Source of the DNA: an uncultured Clostridia bacterium
GTDB taxonomy: Bacteria > Bacillota > Clostridia > Saccharofermentanales > Saccharofermentanaceae
Assembly: GCA_947303255.1 (NCBI GenBank)
Contig: CAMYXL010000007.1
Span: forward strand, 1 to 64,000
Reading direction: 5' to 3'
Length of the DNA: 64,000 bases
Shown: positions 19,782 to 31,779 of the stretch, in pieces
Layout of the letters: each line of letters begins with the position of its first letter
How positions within the stretch are numbered: the stretch's first letter is position 1
Notes under the pieces: generated by a model
Databases searched by the model: none
What the model was told of the DNA's origin: nothing
Seen by the model: only the letters and a program-made list of their open reading frames with translations
Made by a program: the position numbers and the translations under genes

Positions 19782-21422
19782 TTACAGCTGACCCAAAACG
19801 TGTTTGGCCGCTATAAGACCATATGCGTAGCATCTTCCGAGTGACAGACCCGTCTGATGGAACGGATAATCGCTTCCGCCGTAGAACGGGCCTCCGAGAT
19901 TACCTACACAGTATAGACCACTGATCGGAGAATCATTAGTATCAAGAGCCTGACCGTACTCGTTGATCTTTATGCCGGATACACCTGCGGATACTCGGAT
20001 ATGTTTTCGAGCACCCCAGAAAGGAGCCTTGGCGATCTTATGCATGTACTTGGAAGGCTTACCGAAATCCTTGTCGCAGCCTTCTTCACAAAGCTCATTA
20101 TAACGGTCGACTGTTTTCTTGAGGTTCTCATACGGAACGTCGAGTTCTTTCGCAAGTTCCTCCAATGTATCGCATCTGTGAAGGTCGATGAGGTTCTTGA
20201 AAACACCGGTCGGATTTTCAACTGCACCCGGAATGAACTTCTCCATTACCTGAGGCGGGATCATACCCTGAACAAATTCATCTGAAGGCCAGTTAACATA
20301 GTCACTGTCGTAGATCGTGCAGTACCAGCCCTTGGAACCGTCAGCGTGCTCCTTATCGAGCATCGAACCCTTGTACGAAGGCTGGAACTTAAGAAGGTTT
20401 CCCATGTAAACGAAGCCCGTATATTCGTTAGTGAATCTCTCACCGTTCATGTTGACGTAGAGGAACGGCTCCTCATACATGAGCGCAGAGTCAAAGTCAT
20501 GCATCATCTTGGTGTGACCGAGATTTTCCATCTTAGCGCCTGCAGTCATCGCCATGATATGACCGTCACCGGTCTTATTGAACTGCTTCTTGTCAAACTC
20601 AGCGATATCAGGACACCAGCGGTCTACCATCGCGCAGTTGTTTGTATAATCACCTGTCGCAAGGATAACTGCCTTAGAAGCGTTGAACTGAATATACTCA
20701 CCGTCATTAGTCTTACCTATAACTCCCGTTACTTTATCACCGTCGAAAAGAAGCTTAACAGCAGGTGTTGAGAAAAATGTCTCGAGGTTGGAATTTCTTT
20801 CCTTTACGTTCTCCAAAGCCTTACGAAGCGCACTACCGACATTCAAAGGCTTAGGTCCGACCCAAGGAGCGAAGAAGTAGCACTTGTCGTCGCCGTAATC
20901 GTATGTCTTTTCCCTGTCCTTCCATACTCCCGTGAAAAGTCCGCTGGTACTCATGAACGCACGAAGATCAGCACCGTCGTTAAGAAGCGTAGCGCAGTCC
21001 TTATTGCTGTCGACTTTACTGCCGTCGCCGTACTCAGTCTCCTTTGTCATTCCGGATCTGTTAAGAACCCACATCATGGCTTCTTCGGAATGATCCGCAT
21101 AGGCACGGAGCTGCTTGGTATCAGCTCTCCAATCGCAAAGGCTGTTCGTATGGTGGATCCACTTCGCGATGCCTGCTTCCGTGGAGCGTGACTTGATGAT
21201 CGCAGATGCACAGTTACCCTGTGATACTACGTTCGGTTCTTTCTGAAGAAGTGCGACCTTAACGCCGCCCTCTGCTGCTATTCCGGCAGCCGGAACGCCT
21301 GCGGCACCTGCTCCTACGACTACTACATCAAAATCCAATATCTTAGAAGGAGTAATGTCTCCGAGTTCACAACATGAATCATTTATTTCCTTATCCGTTA
21401 TTCCGTTTAAGTAATTTTCCAT
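19782..21422 (-). CDS. FAD-dependent oxidoreductase, fumarate reductase flavoprotein/ketosteroid dehydrogenase-like
   Basis: VVVVGAGAAGVPAAGIAAEGG FAD-binding motif, AVILATGDYTNN, C-terminal GLYCVGNLGGPFYGGSDYPFHQTGLSLGRCYAYGLIAAKH. Confidence 0.85.
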   Translation of the reverse strand: MENYLNGITDKEINDSCCELGDITPSKILDFDVVVVGAGAAGVPAAGIAAEGGVKVALLQKEPNVVSQGNCASAIIKSRSTEAGIAKWIHHTNSLCDWRADTKQLRAYADHSEEAMMWVLNRSGMTKETEYGDGSKVDSNKDCATLLNDGADLRAFMSTSGLFTGVWKDREKTYDYGDDKCYFFAPWVGPKPLNVGSALRKALENVKERNSNLETFFSTPAVKLLFDGDKVTGVIGKTNDGEYIQFNASKAVILATGDYTNNCAMVDRWCPDIAEFDKKQFNKTGDGHIMAMTAGAKMENLGHTKMMHDFDSALMYEEPFLYVNMNGERFTNEYTGFVYMGNLLKFQPSYKGSMLDKEHADGSKGWYCTIYDSDYVNWPSDEFVQGMIPPQVMEKFIPGAVENPTGVFKNLIDLHRCDTLEELAKELDVPYENLKKTVDRYNELCEEGCDKDFGKPSKYMHKIAKAPFWGARKHIRVSAGVSGIKINEYGQALDTNDSPISGLYCVGNLGGPFYGGSDYPFHQTGLSLGRCYAYGLIAAKHVLGQL

Positions 21423-21628
21423 TTCTCTATCCTTTCAATTAGCAAAGATTTTTTATCACACCAAATCATTATAATATTCTGACATTATTTTTCAAATTGA
21501 TTATCATTTTCGAAAACAATTATCGGATATGGTCTTATTTTGTTTCGGAAGCATAAAATGAGCCGCAATTATCTGCCCCGGACTTAAAAAAGAGCTCGAA
21601 AACACTATGATATAATTATCATGGGTGT

Positions 21629-22543
21629 TTGAGAAAGGAGGATTTTGTTATGAAGTTTGGTAACAAAGTTTGTCCGAATTGCAACGGAAAACTCGACCTT
21701 AATAACGGAATGTTCGAGTGTTCATTCTGCGGTTGCTCCTTCGCAGCCGATTTCGATTCAGAAGATGTCGAGAGAATAAGAAAAGAGACCGAAGCTGAGA
21801 GAAATGCCGCAAAGGCATTAAGAGAGAGCGAACTCAACAGAACAAGAGAAGATCTCAAGTACAACAGATACACAAGACCTTCAACCACAGCTCAGCCTAC
21901 TCAGTATAATCAGCAGTATTCTCAACCGACTACACAGCCTACAACTCAGAATACCGGAAGACGCAGATCCAAGGCAAGGATCATCGTTCCGATCGTCATC
22001 GGCGGTTATGTTTTACTTCAGATCATCGTGATGATCATCAGAGGAGCTGTATCAAACCGTAAGCAGCAAACGATAAACGATATCTTTGGCGGTAAAACGA
22101 CAACTACTACTACAACTATTGAAGCAACAACTGAAACTTCAGAGGAAACCTTGTATGATTTCTCAATCGATGCATCACAGATCTCTTCCAACGAAGAAAT
22201 AATGAATAATCTGGCTGAAGCTTCAAGCAAAATCCTCGATTCTGATCGCGTGCAGGAAAAATACGGAACAACCAGTGATAACGAGCTTGTAGCAGGATAC
22301 CTCTTCTCTACGTATTACACGAACGATCTGTACCTCGTTTACGAGAGCAAATGCACCGATGACAGCACGAAGTATATCTGCGTTTACTATAGCAGCCTGT
22401 TGGCAGATGATGCTACCGGTGGTTCTGTCTACTGTGACTACACAGCACATCTCGACAATGTTTACGATTCGGTAGATGATGCTCGTACGAAGCTGATTGA
22501 AAAATATCCGGGTTATAATATGAGCAAGTTGGATATCAGTTGA
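21629..22543 (+). CDS. zinc-ribbon membrane protein, paralog 1
   Basis: CPNCNGKLDLNNGMFECSFCGCSF zinc ribbon, charged helix, TM (IIVPIVIGGYVLLQIIVMII), Thr-rich linker, extracytoplasmic domain. Confidence 0.75.
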   Translation: MRKEDFVMKFGNKVCPNCNGKLDLNNGMFECSFCGCSFAADFDSEDVERIRKETEAERNAAKALRESELNRTREDLKYNRYTRPSTTAQPTQYNQQYSQPTTQPTTQNTGRRRSKARIIVPIVIGGYVLLQIIVMIIRGAVSNRKQQTINDIFGGKTTTTTTTIEATTETSEETLYDFSIDASQISSNEEIMNNLAEASSKILDSDRVQEKYGTTSDNELVAGYLFSTYYTNDLYLVYESKCTDDSTKYICVYYSSLLADDATGGSVYCDYTAHLDNVYDSVDDARTKLIEKYPGYNMSKLDIS

Positions 22544-22568
22544 TATTTGAACTATTGGAGGAACTACA

Positions 22569-23453
22569 ATGAGACTTACCAATCTTAATTGTCCGCAGTG
22601 CGGTGGCTTTCTGAATCAGCAGCAGGACAAGTTCTACTGCACCAGCTGCGGCGCTGCATTTAACGTCGATTACGACGAAGCAGACGTTGAGTATGCAAAG
22701 CTCGTTACCGAGGCTGACAGAACCAGACTTCTTATCGAGAAAGACAGGACTCTTCTCGAGAAAGATGCCGAGCTCAGAAAAAAGTTCATGACAAGCGAGA
22801 TGAAACAGCAATTCAAGCATGCCGCTAAATCTCAGGGAACCACTCTTTTGGGCGGTTTGATACTGTATGCTGTTATGGGCGGAGTCATGATGCTGGTGAT
22901 GATAGGTACTTTTATCGTCATTGGCACTAATATCGCTAAGGACAGAAAGACCAGGAAAGAAGCACAACAAGAAGCCGAGAAAGCAAGGATCGAGAGATTG
23001 ACTGATATATCCGTAAAAGATCTCGAAAACGATCCTAACTTCATCGAGAACACGATAGGAGCAGGAGCAAGTTATGAGTTATCCAGAAGATCCGCTCCCG
23101 TTCTCGAATCCGGCGGAGACGAAGGCGACGCTTATCTTGTAGGAACTCCTGAAGCAATATATTCCTATATGGTAAAAGACGGTACTGACATAAGCATTTA
23201 CAACATCTACAAATGCACATACGAATATCTCTTAAGCGGCAACACAAAAGATGTCTATTCATGTGTATGTTTCGAAAAAGTCGAAGCGGATGAGACCGGT
23301 CATTTCACATGCAACTATTCACTATGTAAATCAGTAACCGATGACAACATCGATAATCACTGGGAAGGATACGAGAATGACAAAGGAGCTTTAAATGTAA
23401 TACCTGAATCAGGCTCTGCTCAGATCGATCTGCCAAAAGGAGGTGAAGCATAA
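22569..23453 (+). CDS. zinc-ribbon membrane protein, paralog 2
   Basis: CPQCGGFLNQQQDKFYCTSCGAAFNVDYDEADVEYAKL, coiled segment, TM, extracytoplasmic domain; SD GGAGG. Confidence 0.75.
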   Translation: MRLTNLNCPQCGGFLNQQQDKFYCTSCGAAFNVDYDEADVEYAKLVTEADRTRLLIEKDRTLLEKDAELRKKFMTSEMKQQFKHAAKSQGTTLLGGLILYAVMGGVMMLVMIGTFIVIGTNIAKDRKTRKEAQQEAEKARIERLTDISVKDLENDPNFIENTIGAGASYELSRRSAPVLESGGDEGDAYLVGTPEAIYSYMVKDGTDISIYNIYKCTYEYLLSGNTKDVYSCVCFEKVEADETGHFTCNYSLCKSVTDDNIDNHWEGYENDKGALNVIPESGSAQIDLPKGGEA

Positions 23454-24304
23454 TGAAATTAAGAACCCTTAATTGTTCAAACTGTGAAGCTCCCCTCAGG
23501 CAGGAAGGCGACAAGCTCGTATGCGCATACTGCGGCGGAACATTCGATATTCCTACAGATGCAACTGACAGCGAATATGAAAAGATCATAAACGCAGAAG
23601 ACTATATCCGTCTGTCACTTGCCAAGAGCATCCTTGGTCTCGAGAAGAAATACGCAACCCAGCAGCAGATAAATCAGGCAAAACGCGATGAGCAATTACG
23701 TCAAAAACGAGAGCGCATGGTAAGAGCGGTTATAAAAGGATGCGTCAGCATAATGTTCGCAATGCTTATCTTGTTCGGTATGATCTTCCTCGTATTAAAG
23801 TTCGGCGGCAACAGCAAGAAAAACAACTCTTCTGAAACGACTGAGATTACATGGAATCCGGGTTACAGGATCACACCAAGTGATCTCAGGGCCGATAAGG
23901 ATTTTGCTGCACTTATCGATGGCGGTATGATCGAAGACGAGAGATCAGGATATGACAGTTACGGCGCTGTCATCTTCTCTTCCGAAGACATCTGGAATAT
24001 AAGCAAAGACCCTGAGATCTTAGTAAGATATCTCATTACCGAAGAAGAGTCCAATGCACTTTACGTAGTGTATAAGATCACTTTCGAGACGAGTGACGGA
24101 AGAGTAAAGGAAATGTATGACTGCCAGGCTTATGAAGATCTTAAGATCAACGATGACGGCAAGATCGAATACTATCGTAAGGAAGGCAAGATCACTGATG
24201 ATTACGACTTCAGATTCCACGCTAATCCTGAACTCGAACCTTTAATGGAGCAATACATTAACTGCAACTTTAACGATAGTAACAAATACATTTTTGAATT
24301 CTGA
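23453..24304 (+). CDS. zinc-ribbon membrane protein, paralog 3
   Basis: CSNCEAPLRQEGDKLVCAYCGGTFDIPTDATDSEYEKI, coiled segment, TM, extracytoplasmic domain; immediately follows paralog 2. Confidence 0.75.
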   Translation: MKLRTLNCSNCEAPLRQEGDKLVCAYCGGTFDIPTDATDSEYEKIINAEDYIRLSLAKSILGLEKKYATQQQINQAKRDEQLRQKRERMVRAVIKGCVSIMFAMLILFGMIFLVLKFGGNSKKNNSSETTEITWNPGYRITPSDLRADKDFAALIDGGMIEDERSGYDSYGAVIFSSEDIWNISKDPEILVRYLITEEESNALYVVYKITFETSDGRVKEMYDCQAYEDLKINDDGKIEYYRKEGKITDDYDFRFHANPELEPLMEQYINCNFNDSNKYIFEF

Positions 24305-24316
24305 AAACAAATAACA

Positions 24317-24344
24317 GAGGCGGTTCACATAAGTGAGCCGCCTC
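24317..24344. terminator. hairpin after the zinc-ribbon trio
   Basis: GAGGCGGTTCAC-ATAA-GTGAGCCGCCTC between convergent genes. Confidence 0.75.
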
Positions 24345-24369
24345 ATCTTTATTCGATTGACAATTTCGA

Positions 24370-25449
24370 TCAGAGACCGTCAGGCATCGGAAGTCCGGTT
24401 TTATCAATAAAATCCTTAACCTGCTCTTTTCCTTCTTCTGTATAACACTCTACTGTGATCAGATAGCAATCACTTACGAACATTCCGCCGCATACAAACT
24501 CAGGATCATCTATCTGTCCAAAGAAGTAACAATCACCGTTAGAGAAACTGTCCGGATATCTGCCGGATACGTCAGAATAATAAGACCAAAGATAGGTTAA
24601 TGCATTAGCCTTAAAGTTTAAAAGATCGTATTCTACACAGAACTCTTCGGAGACATATGCGTAAGATTCAATAACATCTACCGTCGTCGGTTCCTCCTCG
24701 AATTCAGATATATCACAACCGAAGACTGATGCTCCGATGTCAATAAGATCTTCCATATTTGAACCATTTTCAGTTGTTCTCTCGATATCAGGATTTCCGC
24801 CGAGCATGTTATATGGTGTATAGAATCCCAAAACACCTATCATGCTGTTCAAAGTCCACATCTTCTCAAGATCTTCATCATTACAAGCAAAGTAGTAGAA
24901 ATAGTAACCGTCAACCGCTGCTGTGGCATAGACATAATGAAATGATCCGTCTGACATCGTCAGATAGTCATCAAGATATACAGCGTCATCTTCGATCAAT
25001 GTCCTGGAATCACTGTTAAGCTCTGCAATATTCTTGTATTTATCGAGCATTGCCTCAGCCTCTTCTTCAGTTTCAAATTCGATGTAAGTAAGCTCGTATT
25101 CCATGTTATGAGATAAGCTCGCAACTACACCGTCTACACCAAAGAGAGGACCAAATCCGTTATCCGGTACGTCCAACAAGGTCTCAGCCATATTCGCAAA
25201 CAACGAAAAGGTATCTGCGTCATAATCACGTTTTGGAGTAGTATCTTGAGTATCCTCATCATCTTCAGTCAAGTTGATTTCTACTTCCTCCTCTTCATCC
25301 TCATCATCTTCTTCATCATCAGAACTTATCTTTTTGTCCTTATCCTTTTTCCCGGAAGACTTGTTCTTATCACAACCTGTTATCGGGAAAGCAAGAACTG
25401 ATGTACACAGAAGAGCTGATAAAACTACGATGAACTTATTGTTTTTCAT
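24370..25449 (-). CDS. putative lipoprotein with Asp/Glu-rich linker
   Basis: MKNNKFIVVLSALLCTSVLAFPITGC lipobox, then KKDKDKK...DDEEDDEDEEEE; start set to MKNNK at 25449. Confidence 0.75.
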   Translation of the reverse strand: MKNNKFIVVLSALLCTSVLAFPITGCDKNKSSGKKDKDKKISSDDEEDDEDEEEEVEINLTEDDEDTQDTTPKRDYDADTFSLFANMAETLLDVPDNGFGPLFGVDGVVASLSHNMEYELTYIEFETEEEAEAMLDKYKNIAELNSDSRTLIEDDAVYLDDYLTMSDGSFHYVYATAAVDGYYFYYFACNDEDLEKMWTLNSMIGVLGFYTPYNMLGGNPDIERTTENGSNMEDLIDIGASVFGCDISEFEEEPTTVDVIESYAYVSEEFCVEYDLLNFKANALTYLWSYYSDVSGRYPDSFSNGDCYFFGQIDDPEFVCGGMFVSDCYLITVECYTEEGKEQVKDFIDKTGLPMPDGL

Positions 25450-25536
25450 GATTTTCCTCCTCCTTAAATAAACATCAAACAACATCCACCTATGCTTCCG
25501 ATATTAACAGTTAAAATATTTTTATCAACGTATGAA

Positions 25537-25567
25537 AAAGGCGATTCAGTATTCCTAAATCGCCTTT
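25537..25567. terminator. intrinsic terminator downstream of gltD
   Basis: AAAGGCGATT...AATCGCCTTT; on the reverse strand followed by a T-run (GCCTTTTTCAT). Confidence 0.8.
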
Positions 25568-25588
25568 CGATTATCATTTTTTGATGGT

Positions 25589-27082
25589 TTACGGTAGAAC
25601 CGTCTGACCTTTTCTTAAGTACCTGTCGCACTCTCTTGCAGCGCCTCTGCCCTCAGTCATAGCCCATACTACAAGAGACTGACCGCGGCGCATATCACCT
25701 GCTGCAAATACACCTTCGACATTAGTCTTGAAGTCACCGAACTCGGCACTTATGTTACTTCTTCCGTCACGGTTGAGTTTAAGTTCATCAGCGATAAGAT
25801 CTTCAGGACCAAGGAAGCCCATTGCAAGGATTACAAGATCAGCCTTGATATTCTTTCTTGTTCCTTCGATCGGAACCGGCTTACCGTTCTGCCATGATAC
25901 TTGTGTTACCTGCAACTCTTTTACGTTACCCTTACTGTCGCCTATGAATTTCTCAGTAGACATGAAGTAATTTCTAGGATCTGCACCGAACAGTTCCTCT
26001 GCTTCTTCCTGGCCATAGTCGTTCTTTTTGATGAACGGATACTCAGGCCAAGGGTTATTCTCGGATCTGGCATCCGGCAAAGGTCCTGTGATCTCGAGCT
26101 GAGTTACGCTCTTTGCGCCTTGTCTTACAGCTGTCGCTACACAGTCCGTACCTGTATCACCGCCTCCGATGATAACAACATTTTTACCCTTAGCGGATAT
26201 CTTAAGAGAAGGAGCAGGACCGCTCTTTTTGAAGTGATCATCAGCAAACAATGCCTTTGTATTTCCTCTTAAGTAATCAACTGCGAAGTGGATTCCCTTA
26301 AGGTCTCTTCCCTCTACCTTGAGGTCCCTAGGCTTAGTGGAACCGCAACACAATACAACTGCATCAAAGGTACTCTTTATTTCCTTAGCACTGATATCGT
26401 GACCGATCTCAACACCAAGTTTGAATGTGATTCCTTCTTCTTCCATAAGTTTGATCCTTCGAAGGATAACACTCTTATCAAGCTTCATGTTCGGGATACC
26501 GTACATGAGAAGTCCGCCAGGTCTATCAGCCCTCTCGAAAACAGTTACCGTGTGACCTGCTTTATTAAGCTGATCTGCACACGCAAGGCCTGAAGGACCT
26601 GAGCCGATAACAGCTACTTTCTTACCTGTTCTTTTCGTCGGCGGCTGAGGCTTCATAGTACCTTCCTTCCAAGCTCTCTCGGAAATATACCACTCGTTGT
26701 TACGAACTGATACTGCCTCAAAGTTATTACCGCAAGTACAAGCACCTTCACAAAGAGCCGGACATACACGACCTGTAAACTCAGGGAATCCGTTAGTCTT
26801 ACGAAGTCTTAGATAAGCTTCTTTGAATTCACCTTTATAAACGAGATCGTTTGTCTCAGGGATCAGGTTAGCCAGAGGGCAACCTGTTGCTGCTCTTCCA
26901 AGGAACATACCTGTCTGACAGAACGGAATACCGCAATCCATACAACGTGCACCTTGAGTTCTGCAGCTTTCCTCATCTTGGTACATCCTGTGTACTTCAA
27001 GATAATCCTTAACTCTTTCCTTGATATCACGATCAGGACCTATCGCCCTGTCATAATCCAGAAAACCCGTGTTCTTACCCAT
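25589..27082 (-). CDS. gltD: glutamate synthase small subunit
   Basis: [12 protein letters not shown] and [12 protein letters not shown] Fe-S segments; [31 protein letters not shown]; start [12 protein letters not shown] at 27082, overlapping the end of gltB. Confidence 0.96.
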   Translation of the reverse strand: MGKNTGFLDYDRAIGPDRDIKERVKDYLEVHRMYQDEESCRTQGARCMDCGIPFCQTGMFLGRAATGCPLANLIPETNDLVYKGEFKEAYLRLRKTNGFPEFTGRVCPALCEGACTCGNNFEAVSVRNNEWYISERAWKEGTMKPQPPTKRTGKKVAVIGSGPSGLACADQLNKAGHTVTVFERADRPGGLLMYGIPNMKLDKSVILRRIKLMEEEGITFKLGVEIGHDISAKEIKSTFDAVVLCCGSTKPRDLKVEGRDLKGIHFAVDYLRGNTKALFADDHFKKSGPAPSLKISAKGKNVVIIGGGDTGTDCVATAVRQGAKSVTQLEITGPLPDARSENNPWPEYPFIKKNDYGQEEAEELFGADPRNYFMSTEKFIGDSKGNVKELQVTQVSWQNGKPVPIEGTRKNIKADLVILAMGFLGPEDLIADELKLNRDGRSNISAEFGDFKTNVEGVFAAGDMRRGQSLVVWAMTEGRGAARECDRYLRKGQTVLP

Positions 27083-30000
27083 GAGTCTTCCCTCCTTTAC
27101 CGGTTGCTCTCTCGAAAGCTTCCATGAGTGCATCGTCACCCTCAAGACCTTCTTCCTTAACCTGTGCAAGGTTCTCGTTGAATCTTGCGTAGTCATGAGG
27201 CAATACTTTTACGAATCTTCCGATGAAATCATCAAAGTTTGCAAGAATATGTTCTGCATAGGTACTTTCAGTATTCTTTACATGCTTAGCGATCGTGCTT
27301 CTTACGAACTCAATCTCTTCAGCATCTGTAAGTCTTTGAAGAGAAACAAGTTCTTTGTTGCAGCGCTGATCGAAATCTCCGTTGGCATCATATACATAAG
27401 CGATACCGCCTGACATACCTGCTGCAAAGTTTCTTCCCGTAGCACCGAGAACGATTACGCGTCCGCCTGTCATGTACTCACATCCGTGATCACCAACACC
27501 TTCAACGACTGCAGTAGCACCGCTGTTACGTACGCAGAATCTCTCACCTGCAATACCGCTTATGTAAGCTTCACCTGATGTAGCACCGTAAAGAGCAACG
27601 TTACCGATGATCGTATTTTCTTCGGAACGGAATGTTGAATTCCTGTCCTTATGAACAACGATCTTACCACCTGACAAACCTTTACCAAGGTAGTCATTTG
27701 AATCACCCTCAAGTCTTAATGTAAGACCCTTTGGAATGAATGCACCAAAGCTTTGTCCTGCAGATCCTCTTAAGTGGATATCAACTGTATCTTCAGGAAG
27801 TCCATTGATACCGTGTGCTCTTGTGATAGCACTACCAAGCTGCGTACCTGCTGCTCTGTCGGTGTTATGGATCTCAAGAGACATATTTACCTTACGAGAT
27901 TCGTTGATAGCAGGTTCAGCAAGCGGGATCAATACCTTGTAATCAAGTGTATCTTCAAGCTTATGATCCTGTTCGATGATATGGTGTGTCAAAACTGTTG
28001 AATCAAGCTGAGGTCTGTAAAGGATAGCAGAAAGGTCTATTCCTGTTGCTTTCCAGAACTTGATCGCTTTATTGGCACGGAGCATATCAGATCTACCGAC
28101 CATCTCGTCGATTGTTCTGAAACCGAGCTGAGCCATGATCTCACGAAGTTCTTCTGCGATGAAACGCATGAAGTTGATTACATACTCAGGCTTACCTTCG
28201 AACTTAGCACGAAGCTTCGGGTTCTGAGTTGCAACACCAAACGGACATGTATCCAGGTTACAAACTCTCATCATTGCACAACCGAGTGCTACCAAAGGTC
28301 CTGTAGCAAAGCCGAATTCCTCAGCACCAAGGAGACATGCAATAGCAACATCTCTACCAGTGAGAAGCTTACCGTCTGCCTCGACTGTAATTCTCGAGCG
28401 GAGGTCATTCAGGAGGAGTGTCTGATGCGCTTCAGCAACACCAAGTTCCCAAGGAAGTCCGGCATTTCTGATGGACGTTCTTGGAGCCGCACCAGTTCCT
28501 CCGTCATAACCGCTTATGAGGACAACATCAGCGCGTGCTTTTGCAACACCTGCAGCAACTGTTCCTACTCCGACTTCGGAAACAAGTTTTACGTTGATCC
28601 TTGCAAATCTGTTAGCATTCTTAAGGTCATGAATGAGCTCAGCCAGATCCTCGATAGAATAGATATCGTGATGTGGAGGTGGTGAGATAAGACCTACACC
28701 CGGTGTGGAGTGACGTGTCTTAGCGATCCAAGGATAAACCTTACCTGCAGGAAGTTGTCCTCCCTCACCAGGCTTAGCACCCTGCGCCATCTTGATCTGG
28801 ATTTCTCTGGCGTGTACAAGGTAATCGGATGTTACACCGAATCGACCTGAAGCGACCTGCTTGATCGCACTCATCTTGGAATCACCGTTTGGCATTCTCT
28901 CGTATCTGGACGGATCCTCACCGCCTTCACCGGTATTACTCTTACCGCCGAGTCTGTTCATGGCTATTGCCAGTGCCTCGTGTGCTTCCTTACTGATCGA
29001 GCCGTAGGACATAGCACCTGTCTTAAATCTCTTGACGATGCTCTCTACTGATTCGACTTCGTAAATTGAGATAGGTTCCTTCGAAGGAACAAATTCCAAA
29101 AGACCTCTTATGGTACAAAGTCTGGTATTTTCTTCATTAAGTGTTCTGCTGAACTGTTTAAACAGATCATAGTCACCTTTTCTGACAGCATTTTGAAGCA
29201 TGTAGACTGTCTTAGGATTGAACATGTGATACTCACCGTCTTTACGCCACTGATAAAGACCACCGGTCTCAAGACCCTTCTGTGTATCGTTTGTTCTATA
29301 AGCTGCCTGCATTCTCATATCGGCTTCTTTTGCGATCTCATCAAGACCGATACCGCCGATTCTGGATGCTGTAGATGTAAAGTATTCGTTTATAACATCT
29401 TCGCCGATACCGAGAGCCTCAAAGATCTGAGCGCCCTGGTAACTCTTTACTGCGGAAATACCCATCTTGGAAAGGATCTTAACGATACCGTGTCTTGCTG
29501 CTTCGATGTAGTTATCGATTGCATCAGTTTCTGTGATGTTAAGTCTTCCGTTTTGAGCTTCATCTGCGATGGTTGCATAAGCCATATATGGGTTGATTGC
29601 AGATGCACCGTAACCTACGAGGAGTGCGAAGTGATGTACTTCTCTAGGATCACCTGATTCAAGGACGATACTTGTCATGTGACGCTGTCCTTTTCGAACA
29701 AGATGCTGATGAAGACCAGCTACGGCCAGAAGTGCCGGGATAGGACAGTTATCGCCGTCCGCGTCACGGTCGCTAAGGATAAGGATGTTATTGCCTTCTT
29801 CAACTGCCTTTGAAGCAGCCTCGCAAAGAGCATCCATGGCTTTCTTAAGAGCTTTACCGTCTCCGCCTGCCTCGAAAAGGATCGGCAATACTTTAGACTT
29901 GAATCCGTCCTTCTTTATCGCCTTCAAAGCAGCGAGTTCGTGATCCTTAAGGATAGGAGATTCAAGAGCGATGTGTCTTGCATCGGAAGCCTTAGGATCG

Positions 30001-31643
30001 ATGATGTTACCTTCGTTTCCGAGGTACATACGCTCCATGATAACGATATCTTCTCTAATAGAATCGATAGGAGGATTCGTTACCTGAGCAAAGAGTTGCT
30101 TGAAGTATGCGTAAAGAAGCTGAGGCTTGTCTGAAAGTACGGCAAGAGGACTGTCGTTACCCATTGCACCAATGGCTTCATTTCCGTTTATCGCCATAGG
30201 AAGGATCATCTTCCTAATGTCTTCATATGTATAGCCGAACATCTTCTGCTTCTGCTCGATATCGGAAGGAACATCGATCGGCTTTTCTTTCTTGCATACT
30301 GAAGAAAGCTTAACGATATTATCATCGACCCACTTTTTGTAAGGATGCTGTGAAGCGATGCTCTTCTTGATCTCTTCATTAGTGATGATACGACCTTCTT
30401 CGGTATCGATGACGAGCATCTTACCGGGCTTAAGTCTGTTCTTGGAAGCGATGGTTTCCTCAGGAACATCCAGGACACCTGCCTCTGATGAGAGGATAAC
30501 GTTACCGTCTGTCGTTACGTAATAACGTGCCGGTCTTAAACCGTTTCTGTCGAGAGTTGCAACGATCTGCTTACCGTTTGTAAATGCGAGAGCTGCAGGA
30601 CCGTCCCATGGCTCCATGAGCATGCTGTTGTACTCGTAGAAAGCCTTCAGGTTCTCGTCCATCTGATCATGCTTGATCCATGGCTCAGGTACCATCATCA
30701 TTGCTGTCTCAGGAAGACTTCTTCCGCAAAGTGTCAGGAACTCCAAAGTGTTATCGAACATAGCGGAGTCACTGCCGTTATTGTTAATGATCGGCATTAC
30801 CTTTTCGATATCCTTGCCGAAAGCATCTGTCTTAATGGATGAACTTCTCGCGTACATCGCATTGATGTTACCGCGTAGTGTATTGATCTCACCGTTATGG
30901 ATCAAATATCTGTATGGATGAGCTCTCTCCCAGCTCGGGAATGTGTTCGTACTGTATCTGGAGTGTACGAGTGCGAGAGCTGACTCAAATGCAAGATCTT
31001 TAAGATCAAGATAGAATGCATCCATCTGCTCAGGTGTAAGCATTCCTTTGTAAACGATCGTGCTTGAAGAAAGACTTGCAAAATAAAAATACTTAGGATC
31101 TGTCTCTGCAAGACCCATTGTCTTTGCTTCGAGAACCTTTCTTATGATATAGAGCTTACGCTCGAATTCGATTCCCACTTTAACGTCATCGCTCTTTCCG
31201 ATAAAGATCTGAGCGATATACGGTCTGTTATCCTTGGATGTCTTTCCCAAGGTAACTTCGTTGACAGGTGTATCACGCCAGCCCAAAACCTTTTGGCCTT
31301 CAGCTTCGATAGCCTTGTTGATGGTTTTCATGCACTTAGCTCTGGCATCCGATTGTCTCGGAAGGAAAACCATACCTACACCGTACTCACCTTGTGCAGG
31401 GAGTTCTATTCCTTCTTCCGGACATACTTTTCGAAAAAAGGCGTCAGGGATCTGCAAAAGGATACCTGCACCGTCACCTGTATCTTCTTCACTGCCTGCT
31501 CCGCCTCTGTGAGCAAGATTTGCAAGAATAGTAAGACCGTCTTTCACCGTCTTGTGAGATTTTTTGCCGTGTACATTAACAACAAAACCGATACCGCACG
31601 CGTCGTGCTCGTATTCCGGCGAATAAAGACCTTGCTTTTTCAT
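27075..31643 (-). CDS. gltB: glutamate synthase large subunit
   Basis: 1522 aa; N-terminal nucleophile region [58 protein letters not shown]-terminal GXGXG repeats. Confidence 0.98.
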   Translation of the reverse strand: MKKQGLYSPEYEHDACGIGFVVNVHGKKSHKTVKDGLTILANLAHRGGAGSEEDTGDGAGILLQIPDAFFRKVCPEEGIELPAQGEYGVGMVFLPRQSDARAKCMKTINKAIEAEGQKVLGWRDTPVNEVTLGKTSKDNRPYIAQIFIGKSDDVKVGIEFERKLYIIRKVLEAKTMGLAETDPKYFYFASLSSSTIVYKGMLTPEQMDAFYLDLKDLAFESALALVHSRYSTNTFPSWERAHPYRYLIHNGEINTLRGNINAMYARSSSIKTDAFGKDIEKVMPIINNNGSDSAMFDNTLEFLTLCGRSLPETAMMMVPEPWIKHDQMDENLKAFYEYNSMLMEPWDGPAALAFTNGKQIVATLDRNGLRPARYYVTTDGNVILSSEAGVLDVPEETIASKNRLKPGKMLVIDTEEGRIITNEEIKKSIASQHPYKKWVDDNIVKLSSVCKKEKPIDVPSDIEQKQKMFGYTYEDIRKMILPMAINGNEAIGAMGNDSPLAVLSDKPQLLYAYFKQLFAQVTNPPIDSIREDIVIMERMYLGNEGNIIDPKASDARHIALESPILKDHELAALKAIKKDGFKSKVLPILFEAGGDGKALKKAMDALCEAASKAVEEGNNILILSDRDADGDNCPIPALLAVAGLHQHLVRKGQRHMTSIVLESGDPREVHHFALLVGYGASAINPYMAYATIADEAQNGRLNITETDAIDNYIEAARHGIVKILSKMGISAVKSYQGAQIFEALGIGEDVINEYFTSTASRIGGIGLDEIAKEADMRMQAAYRTNDTQKGLETGGLYQWRKDGEYHMFNPKTVYMLQNAVRKGDYDLFKQFSRTLNEENTRLCTIRGLLEFVPSKEPISIYEVESVESIVKRFKTGAMSYGSISKEAHEALAIAMNRLGGKSNTGEGGEDPSRYERMPNGDSKMSAIKQVASGRFGVTSDYLVHAREIQIKMAQGAKPGEGGQLPAGKVYPWIAKTRHSTPGVGLISPPPHHDIYSIEDLAELIHDLKNANRFARINVKLVSEVGVGTVAAGVAKARADVVLISGYDGGTGAAPRTSIRNAGLPWELGVAEAHQTLLLNDLRSRITVEADGKLLTGRDVAIACLLGAEEFGFATGPLVALGCAMMRVCNLDTCPFGVATQNPKLRAKFEGKPEYVINFMRFIAEELREIMAQLGFRTIDEMVGRSDMLRANKAIKFWKATGIDLSAILYRPQLDSTVLTHHIIEQDHKLEDTLDYKVLIPLAEPAINESRKVNMSLEIHNTDRAAGTQLGSAITRAHGINGLPEDTVDIHLRGSAGQSFGAFIPKGLTLRLEGDSNDYLGKGLSGGKIVVHKDRNSTFRSEENTIIGNVALYGATSGEAYISGIAGERFCVRNSGATAVVEGVGDHGCEYMTGGRVIVLGATGRNFAAGMSGGIAYVYDANGDFDQRCNKELVSLQRLTDAEEIEFVRSTIAKHVKNTESTYAEHILANFDDFIGRFVKVLPHDYARFNENLAQVKEEGLEGDDALMEAFERATGKGGKTHG

Positions 31644-31686
31644 TGAGGTTCCTCCTCTTTATTTTTCTGAGAGGATAGTACCATTA

Positions 31687-31712
31687 TGCAAGTTTTCATT
31701 CAATAACTTGCA
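31687..31712. promoter_or_regulatory. inverted repeat in the gltB promoter region
   Basis: TGCAAGTT-N10-AACTTGCA, perfect 8-bp arms, next to a CATAAT -10-like element on the reverse strand. Confidence 0.55.
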
Positions 31713-31779
31713 ACAACAAGGATAAAAAACGATAATTTTCGTGTGTGTTAATGACGATTTTGCAAGAAACGTTCATGTT

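Noticed and set aside
25274-25471. ORF with poly-Ser (MISTSSSSSSSSSSSSEL)
   Set aside because: Antisense image of the Asp/Glu-rich linker and signal peptide of the lipoprotein at 24370..25449.
27736-31646. Many short ORFs antisense to gltB (e.g. 29193..29657, 31293..31646)
   Set aside because: They lie entirely inside a well-supported 1522-aa gltB, lack recognisable domains, and arise from codon bias on the opposite strand.
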